Below are positions 6,184 through 6,924 of a stretch of 6,924 bases of DNA, piece by piece. The first letter of the stretch is position 1. Each line of letters opens with the position of its first letter. The notes under the pieces were generated by a model. That model saw only the letters and a list, made by a program, of their open reading frames with translations, ran no database searches and was not told the DNA's origin. The stretch comes from DASQJJ01 sp035631115 (GTDB lineage Bacteria; Patescibacteriota; Microgenomatia; Levybacterales; UBA12049). Position numbers and translations under genes: made by a program. Location of the stretch: the NCBI GenBank assembly GCA_035631115.1, contig DASQJJ010000086.1:1-6924 (forward strand), in the 5' to 3' direction.

Positions 6184-6525
6184 ATTGTTCAATTGATAAT
6201 GTTCTTTTGCATGGCAGTTTCTACACAAAATGACACATTTTTTTATCTCTTTCAGAATATTAGCTTTAGAATATCCTTCGACTACCATGTTTGCTACTGT
6301 ACCATCTTTCGTTTTTGCATCAATATGATGAAAATCGAGACATGCTGGATGATTTTCATAACACTTTTGGCAAGATAAACTACTTTTATACTCTCTCAGC
6401 CAATTTGCTAACAGAGTACGCCTTTCATTCTTTAACTTTTTATGTCTTGCTTTTCTTTTATTCCATGTTTTTACATGATAAGCATGACTATATGCTTTTG
6501 CCTTTTCTTTATCTGCGTAGGGCAT
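6163..6525 (-). CDS. free-standing HNH endonuclease whose 3' end lies inside tRNA-Gly
   Basis: 120 residues from ATG 6525. The N-terminal third is strongly basic (MPYADKEKAKAYSH, NKRKARHKK), probably for DNA contact. The HNH domain follows: CQKC (52-55), LDFHHID (63-69), ILKEIKKCVILCRNCHAKEH (90-109). This gives CxxC, HH, CxxCH and a final H109, the zinc-binding beta-beta-alpha-metal fold in which H66/H67 and H109 are candidate active-site and metal residues. Small proteins of this type (MPYxDKEKxK start, LDFHH core) are common in phages and CPR bacteria and act as nicking or double-strand endonucleases, often mobile. The domain is complete at H109; YQLNN follows and then AGLAQW plus TAG come from tRNA-Gly nucleotides 1-21, with codon 115 starting exactly at tRNA nucleotide 1. 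It sits between tRNA-Pro (42 nt upstream) and tRNA-Gly, with its own near-consensus promoter, and may be a mobile insertion into a tRNA array. Target site unknown. Confidence 0.88.
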   Translation of the reverse strand: MPYADKEKAKAYSHAYHVKTWNKRKARHKKLKNERRTLLANWLREYKSSLSCQKCYENHPACLDFHHIDAKTKDGTVANMVVEGYSKANILKEIKKCVILCRNCHAKEHYQLNNAGLAQW

Positions 6526-6527
6526 GA

Positions 6528-6544
6528 ACCAATTTTAAACTGGT
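6528..6544. promoter_or_regulatory. imperfect palindrome centred on the HNH -10 box, possible operator
   Basis: Seven of eight base pairs match around the central T6536: ACCA (6528-6531) with TGGT (6541-6544) and TTT (6533-6535) with AAA (6537-6539); the pair 6532/6540 does not match. The HNH -10 hexamer (6537-6532) lies in the centre, so a dimeric repressor bound here would block transcription. In an AT-rich genome a chance palindrome of this size is also possible. Confidence 0.3.
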
Positions 6545-6560
6545 ACAATCCTTTTGTCAA
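6532..6560 (-). promoter_or_regulatory. HNH endonuclease promoter: TTGACA -17 nt- TAAAAT
   Basis: The minus strand has a perfect -35 hexamer TTGACA (6560-6555), a 17-nt spacer and TAAAAT (6537-6532), five of six matches to the -10 consensus. The -10 ends 6 nt before the HNH ATG, so the transcript should begin at or within a base or two of the start codon; no Shine-Dalgarno sequence is present. It lies just after tRNA-Pro and could also serve tRNA-Gly and tRNA-Arg downstream. Confidence 0.7.
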
Positions 6561-6567
6561 AGTACTG

Positions 6568-6641
6568 TCGGGGAGAAAGGACTTGAACCTTCGACCTCAC
6601 GCTCCCAAAGCGCGCGCTCTAGCCAACTGAGCTACTCCCCG
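6568..6641 (-). tRNA. trnP: tRNA-Pro(UGG)
   Basis: 74 nt without encoded CCA. Acceptor CGGGGAG pairs with CTCCCCG, discriminator A. D arm GCTC/GAGC, anticodon arm CGCGC-TTTGGGA-GCGTG giving UGG, T arm GAAGG-TTCAAGT-CCTTT. The C1-G72 pair and the anticodon fit tRNA-Pro. No convincing promoter was found directly upstream; a weak TACAAA lies about 10 nt before the gene, so read-through from tRNA-Leu is possible. Confidence 0.96.
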
Positions 6642-6655
6642 AATTCTTTTTGTAG

Positions 6656-6744
6656 GGAATCGGTCACAAGTTCGGCTTCGCCGCCTCGCGACCCCGGCTC
6701 CTTCTGGTTCGACTTCGCTCACCATCAGTCCGCCATTCGATTCC
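6656..6744. repeat. GC-rich hairpin element B, related to the element at 5835-5958
   Basis: It shares with the first element, colinearly, GTCACAAGTTC (6663-6673), a hairpin at the same place but with different bases (CGGC-TTC-GCCG, 6673-6683), GCCTCGCG (6683-6690), CCCGGCTCC (6693-6701), ACTTCGCTCA (6712-6721), CAGTCCG (6726-6732) and a T-loop-like TTCGATTCC (6736-6744). It is shorter, lacking most of the central stretch. It lies between the hairpin after tRNA-Leu and the 5' end of tRNA-Pro. The retained pairing despite changed sequence suggests that the structure matters, as RNA or as DNA cruciform. Confidence 0.55.
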
Positions 6745-6755
6745 GCTACTCCAGG

Positions 6756-6791
6756 TAATTAATTTTTGTCAAAATGACAAAAAATTAATTA
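6756..6791 (-). terminator. long AT-rich hairpin after tRNA-Leu
   Basis: TAATTAATTTTTGTCA (6756-6771) pairs with TGACAAAAAATTAATTA (6775-6791) across a 3-nt AAA loop, with a single bulged A, a 16-bp stem. It starts 2 nt beyond the 3' end of tRNA-Leu. Runs of T or A lie inside the stem rather than after it, so it may act as a bidirectional terminator or as a 3' processing signal. Confidence 0.55.
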
Positions 6792-6793
6792 TG

Positions 6794-6876
6794 TGCCGAA
6801 GGAGGGAATCGAACCCACACGACATTGCTGTCAAGGGCTCTTAAGGCCCCCGTGTATACCATTTCACCACTTCGGC
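6794..6876 (-). tRNA. trnL: tRNA-Leu(UAA)
   Basis: 83 nt, class II tRNA without encoded CCA. Acceptor GCCGAAG pairs with CTTCGGC, discriminator A. Anticodon arm GGGGC-CTTAAGA-GCCCT gives UAA. The long variable arm has a GACA/TGTC stem closed by GCAA, a GNRA-type tetraloop. T arm GTGGG-TTCGATT-CCCTC contains one U-U mismatch at the second pair. It is the first gene of the leftward tRNA cluster visible here and has its own promoter. Confidence 0.96.
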
Positions 6877-6889
6877 TGGTGTGTGTTCT

Positions 6890-6918
6890 ATTTTACCTTA
6901 AATGAGAGAATGCTTCAA
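6890..6918 (-). promoter_or_regulatory. tRNA-Leu promoter: TTGAAG -17 nt- TAAAAT
   Basis: On the minus strand TTGAAG (6918-6913, four of six matches to the -35 consensus) is followed after 17 nt by TAAAAT (6895-6890, five of six). The -10 ends 13 nt before the tRNA 5' end, leaving a short leader for RNase P. The same -10 hexamer is used by the HNH promoter. Confidence 0.65.
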
Positions 6919-6924
6919 TATGCG

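Noticed and set aside
6193..6527. Plus-strand frames opposite the HNH gene
   Set aside because: They are antisense to a gene with clear zinc-binding HNH motifs and contain no recognisable domain.
6541..6549. TGGTACAAT on the plus strand, identical to the obg extended -10
   Set aside because: It would drive antisense transcription into tRNA-Pro, with no gene to serve; a 9-nt match is likely chance in AT-rich sequence.
6442..6630. Plus-strand frame ending in GRKDLNLRPHAPKARALAN
   Set aside because: This peptide is the familiar false translation of the complement of a tRNA gene (here tRNA-Pro).

Overview
The window is AT-rich bacterial chromosomal DNA, most probably from a Patescibacteria (CPR) genome and perhaps Microgenomates. 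This is inferred from the exported protein with a YVLPYP motif, which resembles DUF5667-type proteins common in that lineage, the stack of GT-C-type polytopic membrane proteins, the short Obg, the lack of well-placed Shine-Dalgarno sequences, and three tRNA genes without an encoded CCA. No rRNA or marker tree is available here, so the assignment is tentative. TGA is used as a stop codon in one gene (2175-2177), which argues against the TGA-as-glycine code of some CPR lineages.

Layout: positions 1-4784 hold a leftward operon, read from right to left: obg (4784-3819), a secreted DUF5667-like protein (3813-3277), an MptA/MptB-like GT-C membrane protein (3284-2175), a second large GT-C-like membrane protein (2178-310), and the N-terminal part of a PTPS_related-type membrane protein (344 to beyond the left edge). 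The genes are spaced by 5 bp or overlap by 8, 4 and 35 bp, so they are probably translated together. The three membrane proteins look like enzymes of lipid-linked glycan assembly; the substrates cannot be read from the sequence.

A 60-bp divergent intergenic region separates obg from a rightward D-alanyl-D-alanine carboxypeptidase (4845-5813), a periplasmic peptidoglycan-trimming enzyme.

Positions 5814-6924 carry a leftward tRNA cluster that converges on the carboxypeptidase gene: Leu(UAA), Pro(UGG), a free-standing HNH endonuclease gene, Gly(UCC), Arg(UCU). Both tRNA-Leu and tRNA-Arg are followed by an AT-rich hairpin and then by a GC-rich element. The two GC-rich elements are related to each other and keep a hairpin at the same place with different bases.

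The most interesting signals are: (1) three unrelated genes (obg, the carboxypeptidase, HNH) each have a -10-like hexamer ending exactly 6 nt before the ATG, which suggests leaderless transcripts; (2) the last six codons and stop of the HNH gene are the first 21 nt of tRNA-Gly, so the mRNA and the mature tRNA compete for the same bases; (3) the tRNA-hairpin-GC-element module occurs twice. I see no CRISPR array, IS element or complete defence system.
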